Position numbers and translations under genes: made by a program. A stretch of 41,895 nt of DNA from Candidatus Blackburnbacteria bacterium RIFCSPLOWO2_01_FULL_40_20 (GTDB lineage: Bacteria > Patescibacteriota > Microgenomatia > UBA8517 > UBA10165). Location of the stretch: positions 402 to 42,296 of the forward strand of contig MHCC01000015.1 of NCBI GenBank assembly GCA_001816475.1, written 5' to 3'. The notes under the pieces were generated by a model that saw only the letters and a list, made by a program, of their open reading frames with translations, was not told the origin of the DNA and made no database searches. This document shows positions 25,455 through 34,383 of this stretch, one piece after another; position 1 is the first letter of the stretch, and the number at the start of each line of letters is the position of its first letter.

Positions 25455-25541
25455 AAAATGTCAGCCCGTCCCGTATAATCTTACCATTCGCCTTTTCAGT
25501 ACTATTCGTACACGGCTCATGGAGCGATTTAACGGGATTGC

Positions 25542-25557
25542 GGCCAATATATTGGCC
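25542..25557. repeat. Perfect 16-bp palindrome just upstream of an ATG
   Basis: GGCCAATATATTGGCC; ATG at 25560. Confidence 0.85.
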
Positions 25558-25559
25558 TT

Positions 25560-26207
25560 ATGAAGGAATTTTTTTGGAATCATGATTCTGGGGTTAAATT
25601 AATTTTGATAACAGTCCTTCTTTTTATTGGGCTCAACCTGGTCTACTTGAATAAAAAGATAGGGGAAGTAGGGGGAGTTGGGGAGGGGATAATAACAGAA
25701 AAAACTTCGGAGGCCTCGGTAAGTTCTGAAATTTGTGGCGACCTTTGTCAAAAGATCATCGACCAACGGGTTGCGGAAGCGATATCTACTGTATCGGGAC
25801 AGAAAAAAACCACAACAGTTGTTGTAAAAGAAAAACAGGAACCAAAAACAACTTTTATTCCGCTTGGCGGGTCTTATTCAACGCAAGGGACAGACTGGAC
25901 AGATGTTAAAAATTCTGAGGTTTATGTAAAGGTTGAGGACTATGGAACGGACCCTTACGTTGATTGGAACGCATTCTTGAAAGTAACAAATGGGAATGGA
26001 GCAGCGTATGCGCGTTTGTTTGATGTAACCCATGGTGTTGCGGTTGACGGGAGTGAATTATCAAGCTCGGCTGAAAACTTTGCTCAAATTTCGTCAGGAA
26101 GAATTCGCTTGTGGTCAGGGAATAATTTGTATCGGGTGCAAATAAAATCTTTGAACGGATTTACTGTGTATTTTGATTCGGGAAGGATGAAGATTGTTAC
26201 AAAGTGA
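25560..26207 (+). CDS. Hypothetical membrane-anchored protein with beta-rich C-terminal domain
   Basis: N-terminal TM; VKVEDYGTDPYVDWNAFLKV...YFDSGRMKIV. Confidence 0.6.
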   Translation: MKEFFWNHDSGVKLILITVLLFIGLNLVYLNKKIGEVGGVGEGIITEKTSEASVSSEICGDLCQKIIDQRVAEAISTVSGQKKTTTVVVKEKQEPKTTFIPLGGSYSTQGTDWTDVKNSEVYVKVEDYGTDPYVDWNAFLKVTNGNGAAYARLFDVTHGVAVDGSELSSSAENFAQISSGRIRLWSGNNLYRVQIKSLNGFTVYFDSGRMKIVTK

Positions 26208-26402
26208 GTATAAATAGTTGATAGTTAATGGTGAATAGAGAGTGAGATTGAGTACAAAGAATGAATTTACAAAAACGGAAGATTTTCCGGACTCGGATTT
26301 AGTTGTTGATAGTTTTGACAAGATAACAACAGCGCTTCTTGAAAAGCTTTACAAAACAAGACTCGTGTCATTCTAATCTTCGAGAACGTGTTCGGGAGGA
26401 CA

Positions 26403-27002
26403 TTAGGCCATGTTTTGTTCTACGGCTTCCCAGTTAACAACGTTCCACCAGGCATCAATATATTCAGCCCTCTTGTTTTGATATTTTAAATAGTAAGCAT
26501 GTTCCCAAAGATCAAGCTCAAGAATTGGTTTTTGCTTCTCCGAGATTGGGGAATCTTGATTGGACGTTGAACGAATGATTAAATTGTTCGAGCTGTCCGC
26601 AACAAGCCAAGCCCAGCCACTTCCAAAGTGATTTATCGCAACTTCTGTAAACTTCATCTTAAATTCTTCAAAGCTGCCAAAACTATTTTCAACCGTTGTA
26701 AGGATGCTGCCTGTTGGAGTAGCTGTTTTTCTATGCCCCATAATTTTCCAAAAAAGTGAATGATTATGGTGACCCCCGCCCTGGTTTCTTACTTGATCGC
26801 GAATTTTTTCTGGAATCTCGTTAAGGTTTGATAGCAATTCTTCAATACTTTTGTTTTGCAAACCCGGGTAGTCTTTCAATGCAGTATTTAATTTATCAAT
26901 ATATCCTTGATGGTGTTTGGCATAGTGGATTTCCATAGTGCGGGCATCAATGTATGGCTCAAGTGTGTCGTATGCATATGGCAATGGTGGTAGTTCAAAC
27001 AT
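26403..27002 (-). CDS. Superoxide dismutase, Fe/Mn family
   Basis: FELPPLPYAYDTLEPYIDARTMEIHYAKHHQGYIDKLN; HNHSLFWKIM; GSGWAWLV; DLWEHAYYLKYQNKRAEYIDAWWNVVNW. Confidence 0.97.
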   Translation of the reverse strand: MFELPPLPYAYDTLEPYIDARTMEIHYAKHHQGYIDKLNTALKDYPGLQNKSIEELLSNLNEIPEKIRDQVRNQGGGHHNHSLFWKIMGHRKTATPTGSILTTVENSFGSFEEFKMKFTEVAINHFGSGWAWLVADSSNNLIIRSTSNQDSPISEKQKPILELDLWEHAYYLKYQNKRAEYIDAWWNVVNWEAVEQNMA

Positions 27003-27134
27003 ACAAATAAATAATAAACAGTAAATAGTAAATAGTGAATAGAAAATTGTTAGAGAATGGATAGAAATTTCTTTACAACTTCCTTACTTTCTGCTGCTCT
27101 TATTCTTATCGCCGCGATATAGCATTTACTAAAT

Positions 27135-27422
27135 ATGCCAGGCGAACCTAAAATTACAACCGACCATGACCAGATAAAAACTTGGGTCGAAGCGCGCGGC
27201 GGAAAACCAGCAAAAGTTAAAGGAACGGGGAATGGTGAAGGAGGGTTGCTTCGAATAGATTTTGGTGCAAAAACTGCAACGCTTGAAGAGATTTCCTGGG
27301 ATGAATTTTTTAAAACTTTTGACTCGAAAGAATTAGGATTTTTATATCAAGATCAAACAGCAAAAGGGCAAGAAAGCAGATTTTTTAAGTTTGTGGTGCG
27401 GTCCCACGTTGCCAAGGCTTAG
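27135..27422 (+). CDS. Hypothetical protein (95 aa)
   Basis: Compact ORF, no stop interruption; ISWDEFFKTFDSKELGFLYQD. Confidence 0.6.
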   Translation: MPGEPKITTDHDQIKTWVEARGGKPAKVKGTGNGEGGLLRIDFGAKTATLEEISWDEFFKTFDSKELGFLYQDQTAKGQESRFFKFVVRSHVAKA

Positions 27423-27496
27423 CGGGGCACGGTCAAAAGAACGTAAAGTCCGACTAAACATCAAGGCCACGTTTTAAAACGAAAGGAGAAATTTAG

Positions 27497-28168
27497 TTGA
27501 TATTTGAAAACATGCAAGAGGCAGCACAAGAGCTGGTACGAAAACTTCGGCGATATAAAAGCAAAAAACTTCAAATCGTTGCGATAGTTCCAGGCGGCGT
27601 TCCAGTTGCAAAAGAAATAGCGGATGCACTTGGTGCGCAATTGGATGTTGTTATTACAAAACCTTTGAATATTTCGGATGACGGAGGGCTAGGTCAAATT
27701 GGGGCAGTTGCAGAAGGAGAAGTTAGAGTAGTTGACGAGTTTGCGATGGAAATTGCACAAGTTCCATGGGAGTTGATAGAACATGCGGCATTTGAATCAG
27801 AACAGGAAGTAAAAAATGAAATTTTGAAGTATAGGGAAGGGCGATCGCTTGATGTTAAAGATAAAAACGTAGTAGTTGTTGCGGATGGTGTTAGCTCGGA
27901 AGCAGTTGTTTTGGCAGCTGTAGAAGCAGTCAGGCGATTGGGGGCAAAAAAGGTAATATTAGCTTCTCCAGTTTGCGCTCTATCAATTGCAGAAGATATA
28001 ATCGGGGAAGTTGATGAGGCTGTTTTTTTGGCAACGCCATTTGATTTAGGAGAAGCCAGGCTTTGGTATAAAAAATATGAGGATGTTGCAGACAAAAAAG
28101 TGCAAAGCATTTTGAGAGGTGGAAAGCGGGAACCTTCAAAAGCCTCTAAACATCAAAAGACGTTTTAA
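27497..28168 (+). CDS. Phosphoribosyltransferase-like protein with degenerate PRPP loop
   Basis: Same layout as the next gene but VVVADGVSSEAVV replaces the PRPP loop; RBS aaaggagaa, TTG start. Confidence 0.75.
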   Translation: MIFENMQEAAQELVRKLRRYKSKKLQIVAIVPGGVPVAKEIADALGAQLDVVITKPLNISDDGGLGQIGAVAEGEVRVVDEFAMEIAQVPWELIEHAAFESEQEVKNEILKYREGRSLDVKDKNVVVVADGVSSEAVVLAAVEAVRRLGAKKVILASPVCALSIAEDIIGEVDEAVFLATPFDLGEARLWYKKYEDVADKKVQSILRGGKREPSKASKHQKTF

Positions 28169-28179
28169 ACCAAAGATAA

Positions 28180-28806
28180 TTGATAATGGTCTTCGAGGAT
28201 CGAGCTCAAGCAGGAGAGTTGCTTGCACAAAATTTAACCAGATTTAAAGGCAAAGGTGGTGTAATTTATGTACTTCCAAGAGGTGGAGTTGTTGTTGGGC
28301 GGCCTGTTGCAGATCGTCTTGATTTGCCCCTGGATTTGATTATTGTTAGAAAAATTGGCCATCCAAGTTCGAAGGAGTATGCGTTAGGAGCGGTGGCGGA
28401 ACACACGGAAGTTTTGAATGTGGCTGAAATTGGGGATGTGGACAAAGAATGGTTAAACACAGAGATAGAGCGCCAGAAAGAAGAAATAAGGAGAAGAAAG
28501 CGAATTTATTATGGTGGGCATCAAGCAATAAGTGCGAATGGAAAAATAGCTATCTTGGTTGACGATGGGATCGCGACAGGGTACACAATGGAGGTTGCCA
28601 TAAAAGAAATTAAACTTCAAAATCCTCAAAAAATTGTTGTTGCAGTGCCAATAGTTTCACCGGATGTTGCCCGGAGGATTGAAGAAGAGGTAGACGAGTT
28701 AATTGCACTTGATATTTCTTTGGATTTTCTTGGGTCTGTTGGAGCATATTACATGAATTTTCCACAAGTTGAAGACGAGGAGGTAATTGAGCTTCTTAAG
28801 AAGTAA
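28180..28806 (+). CDS. Phosphoribosyltransferase family protein
   Basis: VLPRGGVVVGRPVADRLDLPLDLIIVRKIGHP; PRPP loop ILVDDGIATGYTM. Confidence 0.88.
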   Translation: MIMVFEDRAQAGELLAQNLTRFKGKGGVIYVLPRGGVVVGRPVADRLDLPLDLIIVRKIGHPSSKEYALGAVAEHTEVLNVAEIGDVDKEWLNTEIERQKEEIRRRKRIYYGGHQAISANGKIAILVDDGIATGYTMEVAIKEIKLQNPQKIVVAVPIVSPDVARRIEEEVDELIALDISLDFLGSVGAYYMNFPQVEDEEVIELLKK

Positions 28807-28859
28807 TAATGTTATATCGTACGGTATCACGCTCGTTCGACTTCACGGCTAAAGTTCGG

Positions 28860-28919
28860 GGTATGATATACGCCAGAGTAATCAAGGTTCGAATATAAAC
28901 TGAGTAAGTATACCATACC
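28860..28919. repeat. Long-loop inverted repeat, intergenic
   Basis: GGTATGATATAC (28860-28871) vs GTATACCATACC (28908-28919), 11 of 12 paired. Confidence 0.6.
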
Positions 28920-28982
28920 AATAACCCGATAGTAAAAAAGTAAAGCTTGATAATCAGACAAAAATGGAATTAAATAAATCCA

Positions 28983-29894
28983 ATGCCTGAAGAAGTAACC
29001 GATCAACCGAGAGTTTACCTTCAAATTGAAGGATACAAAAATCTTTACAGAGAAAGTGAAAGGGATGTTGAAACTTTAACACCGAGTGAGTATAGAAAAA
29101 TTGTTATAGAGTCTCGTGAAGCTCTTTTGCGTAAACTCCCGCATTTAACTAGTGAGATTAATGATATTTACAACCTTGCATACAACGTGCTTTTGGCTAC
29201 GGAAGCGCAAGGACCGGAGGACGTTGCGACAAAAATTATTGGTGCTCAAGTTCAACATAATCTGGTTCACAACATTGTTTTTGCTTCAACTGCTTATCCG
29301 ACTCCCGACAGGAAAGATATTCAAAACTATGCACGCAATGTCTTTTTAGTGGCGGAACACACCGAGAGAGTATCTACAAGGTTTAATGCTTTTGAAAGAA
29401 CTGCCTCAAAATTCATTTCAGGTGCTAAAGCTGAATTAGCTATAATTAAGGCTTTGGTTGATGAAAATTTTCCGGTTTATGTGCCCGATTATTCACAAAT
29501 GGTTGGTGATCTTGGACAAAACGAAATTTATCAATTTGATGTTTTATCAGGAATCGACTTTTTCACATTGGTTGAAAGAAGGAATGGAGTTGTGGCGGTA
29601 CTGGTTAATGCGAAAGGCTTAGCACTCGAAGAGATGGTCCATGTAAAAAGAGAAGATTCCAGTCGGGTTAATAATTTTGTTGAAAACACTTTGAAACAAT
29701 ACGGAGTTACAGAGATTGTTCGGGCAAGAATTACTATTCCAACGTCGGGACTTGGCTTTGGAAATATGGATTTTCGGACACCCATTGATTATCAACGGGA
29801 AATTGGGAAATATTGTGATTTGTCACTAAGTTCGAAAGATGCTATTGTTGGGGGCGTTGAAAATATAGCGCGGATGGAGTTGATAAGGAAATAA
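28983..29894 (+). CDS. Hypothetical protein, possibly PD-(D/E)XK-like
   Basis: 303 aa; AKAELAIIKAL...FDVLSGIDFFTLVERRNGVVAVLVNAKG is compatible with a nuclease-like core; weak. Confidence 0.5.
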   Translation: MPEEVTDQPRVYLQIEGYKNLYRESERDVETLTPSEYRKIVIESREALLRKLPHLTSEINDIYNLAYNVLLATEAQGPEDVATKIIGAQVQHNLVHNIVFASTAYPTPDRKDIQNYARNVFLVAEHTERVSTRFNAFERTASKFISGAKAELAIIKALVDENFPVYVPDYSQMVGDLGQNEIYQFDVLSGIDFFTLVERRNGVVAVLVNAKGLALEEMVHVKREDSSRVNNFVENTLKQYGVTEIVRARITIPTSGLGFGNMDFRTPIDYQREIGKYCDLSLSSKDAIVGGVENIARMELIRK

Positions 29895-29898
29895 GTTT

Positions 29899-30075
29899 AT
29901 GCCAAAAGAAATTAAAAAAAATCAAATAGAAGTACCAACAGGAGATAAATTATTCAACCTCTGGGGGGAGGCGATGAAAGACATTGACCAAAGGTTAGAA
30001 CAGCTGATAAGAAAAAAAAGAAAGGAAAAAAGGCGGCAGAAAACTTCAGAAGACGAGAAAGCTTCGCAAGAGTAG
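29899..30075 (+). CDS. Small basic protein (58 aa), not in ORF track
   Basis: MPKEIKKNQIEVPTGDKLFNLWGEAMKDIDQRLEQLIRKKRKEKRRQKTSEDEKASQE*, directly after the preceding gene. Confidence 0.5.
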   Translation: MPKEIKKNQIEVPTGDKLFNLWGEAMKDIDQRLEQLIRKKRKEKRRQKTSEDEKASQE

Positions 30076-30215
30076 ATCCGTTCGCATTTTCTTCGGTATA
30101 TCCTCAATTATATTGTTAACTTGTGCATAAAAACACATCACACCTCCAGGGAAGTATAACACAGCGAAGTCTCATAGTTAAGAAAGAGGACTAATTTTCA
30201 ATTTAAAATTTGAAA

Positions 30216-32759
30216 TCACTTTACCACTTCCAGTGGGGTGGTTTGTGTTTTTACGACGGCAGCATTAAAGACAGTTTGAGGTTGGGTTGAATGTTGGGAA
30301 GGTTGGGGTGATAAGGGAGATTGGGGACGTAAGATAGGTTGGGATTGTTGAGCATTTTGCGGTCTGGCAGTATCGCGAATTTCTAAAGGCTTGTTGGGCT
30401 GTTGGGTCGGTTGGGATTGTTGGGGTTTGCCACCTTGGTTATTTCTTGGGTGTTGATTATCTCCATGTTGGGGGTTTCGGGAACGTTGGGGTGATTGGGG
30501 ATTAGAAACAGGTTGTTTGAGATGTGCAGTATCGCGAATTTCGACGGGTTTGTTTGATTGGGGAAGTAAGGGTGATTGGGGAGATGAGGGTAAAGCAGAT
30601 GGAACAGGGCGGGCGTACCTTTCGCGCGAAACCTTTATAACTTTATCTTTACTTTGTGTTCTGCTTTGCGGCAACGGCAAAGATTGGGCAAAAAACGGAG
30701 TACTTGTTAAGTTATTAATTGCCATCTTGATAATAATTTGAAAATTTCCAAGAGCCAGCAAATCTTCAGGTTTAAAACGCTCTGAAAATTCTTTTGCAAT
30801 CAAGTCAGCGTCTTCTGCTCCAATCAAGAAAGTCATCATAGTTCCAACGTTTCCGAAAATCGCAGCGCGAATTGTTTCGTCAACTTGCTTTATATACTGG
30901 TTTGCTAAAATAAGATTAAGTTTATATTTACGGGCCTCGGAAAGAATTTTAATAAAGCTAGTTGTAGCAAAGTTTTGGAACTCGTCAACATAAAGATAGA
31001 AATCTTCTCTTTCCTCCTCTGGAATGTTAACTCTGTGCATTGCAGCAAGCTGTAATTTGGTAATAAGCATTGCTCCCAAGAGGGCCGCGTTGTCTTCTCC
31101 CATTCTTCCTTGAGACAAATTAAGGATTAGGATTTTTTTGTTGTTCATAATATCCTCAAGATTAATTGTCGATTTTGGATGGCCTACAATATTTCGAATA
31201 ATTTGAGATGATAAAAATTGCCCGACTTTGTTTAAAATTGGAGAGACTGCTTCGTTCCTAAAGTTTTCGGACATCTTGTCAAACTCATTTTTCCAAAAGG
31301 CTTTAACAACTGGATCTGTGATTTGATCAACTGCTTTGTTTCTGAAATGAGCGTTTGTCAAAAGTTCTGGAATTTGAAGCAAGGTTGAGTTTGGAACTTC
31401 AAGCAAAGTTAAAATAGTGTTGCGCAAAATATATTCAAGGCGAGGCCCCCAGGACTGAGCAAAAAGCTTATAGAAAATAGCAACAATTCCCGAGGCAATA
31501 ATATCTTTTTGAGAGGGATCAGTAATTTCCAAGGGGTTAAGGTGGAAGGGGTAGTCCGTGTCTGAGGGATTAAAATATATAACGTCATTAACTCGGTAAG
31601 ACGGGACAAATTCAAGCAAAGTTTCGGCAGTTTCGCCATGCGGATCAATCACGCCAACCCCTTCGCCATTTCTTATATCATTTATCGCCATATTCATAAG
31701 CATTGTTGATTTTCCAGTTCCGGTTTTTCCAATTATGTAAACGTGCCGACGCCGGTCGTTTTTCAAAATTCCAAAAGTTGTGGGTTTACCTTTATAATCA
31801 GTTTTGGCAAAGAAATTAACTTGTTTTTTGGCTTCTTCGTTAAAATTAATAGCAACTGGAAGGTTTTCCGGAGGTTCAGAAAGAATGGTTTTACTCCACG
31901 TGATGTTGGGGATATTTATAAGTTTCTCACTTGGAAAGTGATAAAGTGTTGCGACCTCCAGAATGTTCAAGTATTGATACTTTGGAACAAAAGATGCGCT
32001 CCTGTCTATGATCGCTCGCAACATACCTCCCTTTTGCCAAAAGGAGGGTTTTTCCAGGCCCATTGAGTTTCCGTTTGGATTGTTAAAACTTGTAAAAGTT
32101 GCACCAATTAAGCCTAAAAGCGCCGAGTTATTGCTTTTAACCAAAAGTCTTATTCCGATTTTAAATCCCGGGAAGGCAATTTTATCTGTGATTTGTGTTT
32201 GATAGGTTTGCAAACCAAATGGGTCGGACTTTACCTCTCCTTCTTTTACGGGCTTGCCTTTTTGTTCGATAGCGCGTCGCCCTGCGCCTTGCCAACCTGA
32301 GCCGGATGGAACTAAAACAAACTGAACGAGGGCAACATCGTCCATTTCAAGTTTTGAAAGAATCCCTAAAAGCGAGGACAGAGGGTCAACATCTGCAAAA
32401 TCTTTGTATATTTTTAATGGATAGATGTAGTTGTGTTGCAATTTCATTTGGCCAAAATTGACTTTTGATGTAAGGTCGACTTCTTGAAGCGGATCTTTTG
32501 AGGTTGTAATAATAGCTTTTGGATATTGAGACAAAATTTGGCTTTCAACAAAAGATTGGTAATTGACCGGTACAACTGCTAAAAAATGCAAAGTTTGGTG
32601 AATCGTCAATATTTCAAAACAAAGTGGAATTTCAGTTTTTTTAAACAATAACGATGGGGATTTAATGCTTGCAAGGCTAGTGAACATCTGGGCCATTGAT
32701 TCTGGTGTTTCAAGCCCTGTTCGAGGTGTCTTTATCTCAAGAACGATTTTCTCATCCAT
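30216..32759 (-). CDS. VirD4/TraG-like P-loop ATPase with P/Q-rich C-terminal tail
   Basis: Walker A IGKTGTGKST, GVIDPHGETAETLLEF, FYLYVDEFQNFA; clear homologue of 2583-4889. Confidence 0.85.
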   Translation of the reverse strand: MDEKIVLEIKTPRTGLETPESMAQMFTSLASIKSPSLLFKKTEIPLCFEILTIHQTLHFLAVVPVNYQSFVESQILSQYPKAIITTSKDPLQEVDLTSKVNFGQMKLQHNYIYPLKIYKDFADVDPLSSLLGILSKLEMDDVALVQFVLVPSGSGWQGAGRRAIEQKGKPVKEGEVKSDPFGLQTYQTQITDKIAFPGFKIGIRLLVKSNNSALLGLIGATFTSFNNPNGNSMGLEKPSFWQKGGMLRAIIDRSASFVPKYQYLNILEVATLYHFPSEKLINIPNITWSKTILSEPPENLPVAINFNEEAKKQVNFFAKTDYKGKPTTFGILKNDRRRHVYIIGKTGTGKSTMLMNMAINDIRNGEGVGVIDPHGETAETLLEFVPSYRVNDVIYFNPSDTDYPFHLNPLEITDPSQKDIIASGIVAIFYKLFAQSWGPRLEYILRNTILTLLEVPNSTLLQIPELLTNAHFRNKAVDQITDPVVKAFWKNEFDKMSENFRNEAVSPILNKVGQFLSSQIIRNIVGHPKSTINLEDIMNNKKILILNLSQGRMGEDNAALLGAMLITKLQLAAMHRVNIPEEEREDFYLYVDEFQNFATTSFIKILSEARKYKLNLILANQYIKQVDETIRAAIFGNVGTMMTFLIGAEDADLIAKEFSERFKPEDLLALGNFQIIIKMAINNLTSTPFFAQSLPLPQSRTQSKDKVIKVSRERYARPVPSALPSSPQSPLLPQSNKPVEIRDTAHLKQPVSNPQSPQRSRNPQHGDNQHPRNNQGGKPQQSQPTQQPNKPLEIRDTARPQNAQQSQPILRPQSPLSPQPSQHSTQPQTVFNAAVVKTQTTPLEVVK

Positions 32760-32814
32760 TGGAGCGCTGAGTTCATTGTAGCAGCTTCGAGTTTAAGTGT
32801 CCAATGGTACAAAC

Positions 32815-33201
32815 TTAAAGTTTTATCCTTTTAATCTCAAATGGGATTTCATTCCCCCTTCGTTCCGACATTGTGTCGGAACTACGGTGGGATGTGATGG
32901 AAGTCGATGCACTAATCCTTATACCTATAAAGTCAATTTTGGGGAAAACTTTTCTTACTTCGGCACGAAACTTATCTGCTAAACTACTTGAAAACTTGCT
33001 GTAAACGCTCCGTTCAGATTTTCCACAAACCTTATTTTCGTATTTTCTTATCAGATCATTAATCGCCTGACCAACGAGATTGAACTCATCTTGGTATTTT
33101 TCAGGGTCAAGTTCGTATTTGTTATGAATTTTCCGAAATTCGTCAAAGAGGCCTTTGTTTTGCTCAAGCATTTCTTGGAAGTAGAGTTTATATTTGACCA
33201 C
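32815..33201 (-). CDS. Hypothetical protein (128 aa)
   Basis: ORF with helical N-terminus; palindrome in its 3' part. Confidence 0.55.
   Translation of the reverse strand: MVKYKLYFQEMLEQNKGLFDEFRKIHNKYELDPEKYQDEFNLVGQAINDLIRKYENKVCGKSERSVYSKFSSSLADKFRAEVRKVFPKIDFIGIRISASTSITSHRSSDTMSERRGNEIPFEIKRIKL
32862..32882. repeat. Hairpin GTTCCGACA-TTG-TGTCGGAAC inside coding sequence
   Basis: Perfect 9-bp stem, 3-nt loop; encodes part of RSSDTMSERRG on minus strand. Confidence 0.85.
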
Positions 33202-33484
33202 GATATTAATCTAAACGAAAAAGGGGAAATAGTAAAGATCAAAAAAAAGAGTTGATTTATCGCTCCGTATTACATATCGAAGTGTAATATACCCATTTAA
33301 CTCAAGTTTGCAACCTTTGTTAAAAGGTCGAAAAATTACAGTTGAGTTTAACGAACTTTTTACTCCTCTTTTGAACAACCTCAAGAAGGTCGCCTCAGAC
33401 CTCGAGGGGACCTTAGACTATATTTTGAGAGAAAGAGAAGACTCAGCAGAGGTATAATGGAATATCAAAAAATATTTTCTACTT

Positions 33485-34114
33485 GTGCTGCCGTTTATTA
33501 TAGCAATTTCCTTGTCGTATGTTTTTCAAGGCACAATACTTTCTCGAAATGAGGAGTTTGTGCGGTGGCTTTCGGATTTTGGCCCTCTAGTTATTTTGGT
33601 GTATGTTCTTTTGCAGTCAGTTACCATAATTTTTGCTCCGATTGGGGGCTTTTTCATGGTGATTGCAATGATTACTCTTTTTGGCCCGGAGATTGCCTTA
33701 ACGCTCGTGTATTTGGTCTCAACCCCGCTTTATGTTGTAAACTTCTATATAGCAAAAAGGTTTGGCAGACCTTTGGTTGAAAAGTTAACAAGCAAAGAGG
33801 TTTTGGGAAAGGTCGACCATTTTGTTCAAGACGCAGGGACACTTGCAGTTGTTGTTATGAGGCTTTTTCAAGGTGGGAATTTTGATTATATTTCCTATGG
33901 ATTGGGATTGACTAAGTTTCCGCTAAAGACCTTTATTTTGGTTAATTTTCTAGTTGGTATTCCCTCAACGCTGCTAAACTACTTTGTTTTGACAAGGTTT
34001 GAAAATTTGGTTTTGAACGTTGTTGTGTTTTATGCAGTGACAATAACACTTACCGGGGTATCAATTTATATAAACCACCGAATTAGAAAACACAAAAAAT
34101 TATTATTCCCATAG
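33485..34114 (+). CDS. VTT-domain (TVP38/DedA-like) membrane protein
   Basis: Multiple TMs; FAPIGGFFMVIAMITLFGP, YIAKRFGRPLVEKL, MRLFQGGNFDYISYGLGLT. Confidence 0.8.
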   Translation: MLPFIIAISLSYVFQGTILSRNEEFVRWLSDFGPLVILVYVLLQSVTIIFAPIGGFFMVIAMITLFGPEIALTLVYLVSTPLYVVNFYIAKRFGRPLVEKLTSKEVLGKVDHFVQDAGTLAVVVMRLFQGGNFDYISYGLGLTKFPLKTFILVNFLVGIPSTLLNYFVLTRFENLVLNVVVFYAVTITLTGVSIYINHRIRKHKKLLFP

Positions 34115-34177
34115 GCACCCGAAGAGTAAACCGTTAAAATATCCGAAATACTGCCGAATAATTATGAGTTCGGAGTC

Positions 34178-34229
34178 TTCGGCCGTGAGTCCTTCGACAG
34201 TGAGCTCAGGACCGAAGGGCTCAGCCGAA
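34178..34229. repeat. Imperfect inverted repeat (CCTTCG...CGAAGG family), intergenic
   Basis: TTCGGCcgtGAGtCCTTCG - acagtgagctcaggac - CGAAGGgCTCaGCCGAA. Confidence 0.7.
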
Positions 34230-34383
34230 CGGTGTGATATGATTTTATGCGTGTGGAGTACTGAGGTAGCCAAAATGCCGAAGTAAAGGCGAAGACAGTC
34301 CCCTTTACAACGCCGTAAAAAGGGCTTAAAAGCTCCTCTTGAAAAGTAACAATGATTTGTTGGATTAGTGTAAAATAGTTTGA

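Noticed and set aside
28880-28905. tRNA suspected from GGTTCGAAT
   Set aside because: Flanking bases do not form a 5-bp T-stem or an acceptor stem on either strand.
33308-33457. 49-aa ORF upstream of the VTT-domain gene (TTG start; QPLLKGRKITVEFNELFTPLLNNLKKVASDLEGTLDYILREREDSAEV)
   Set aside because: Plausible composition but no start/RBS support or family; possibly a remnant. Not listed as a CDS.
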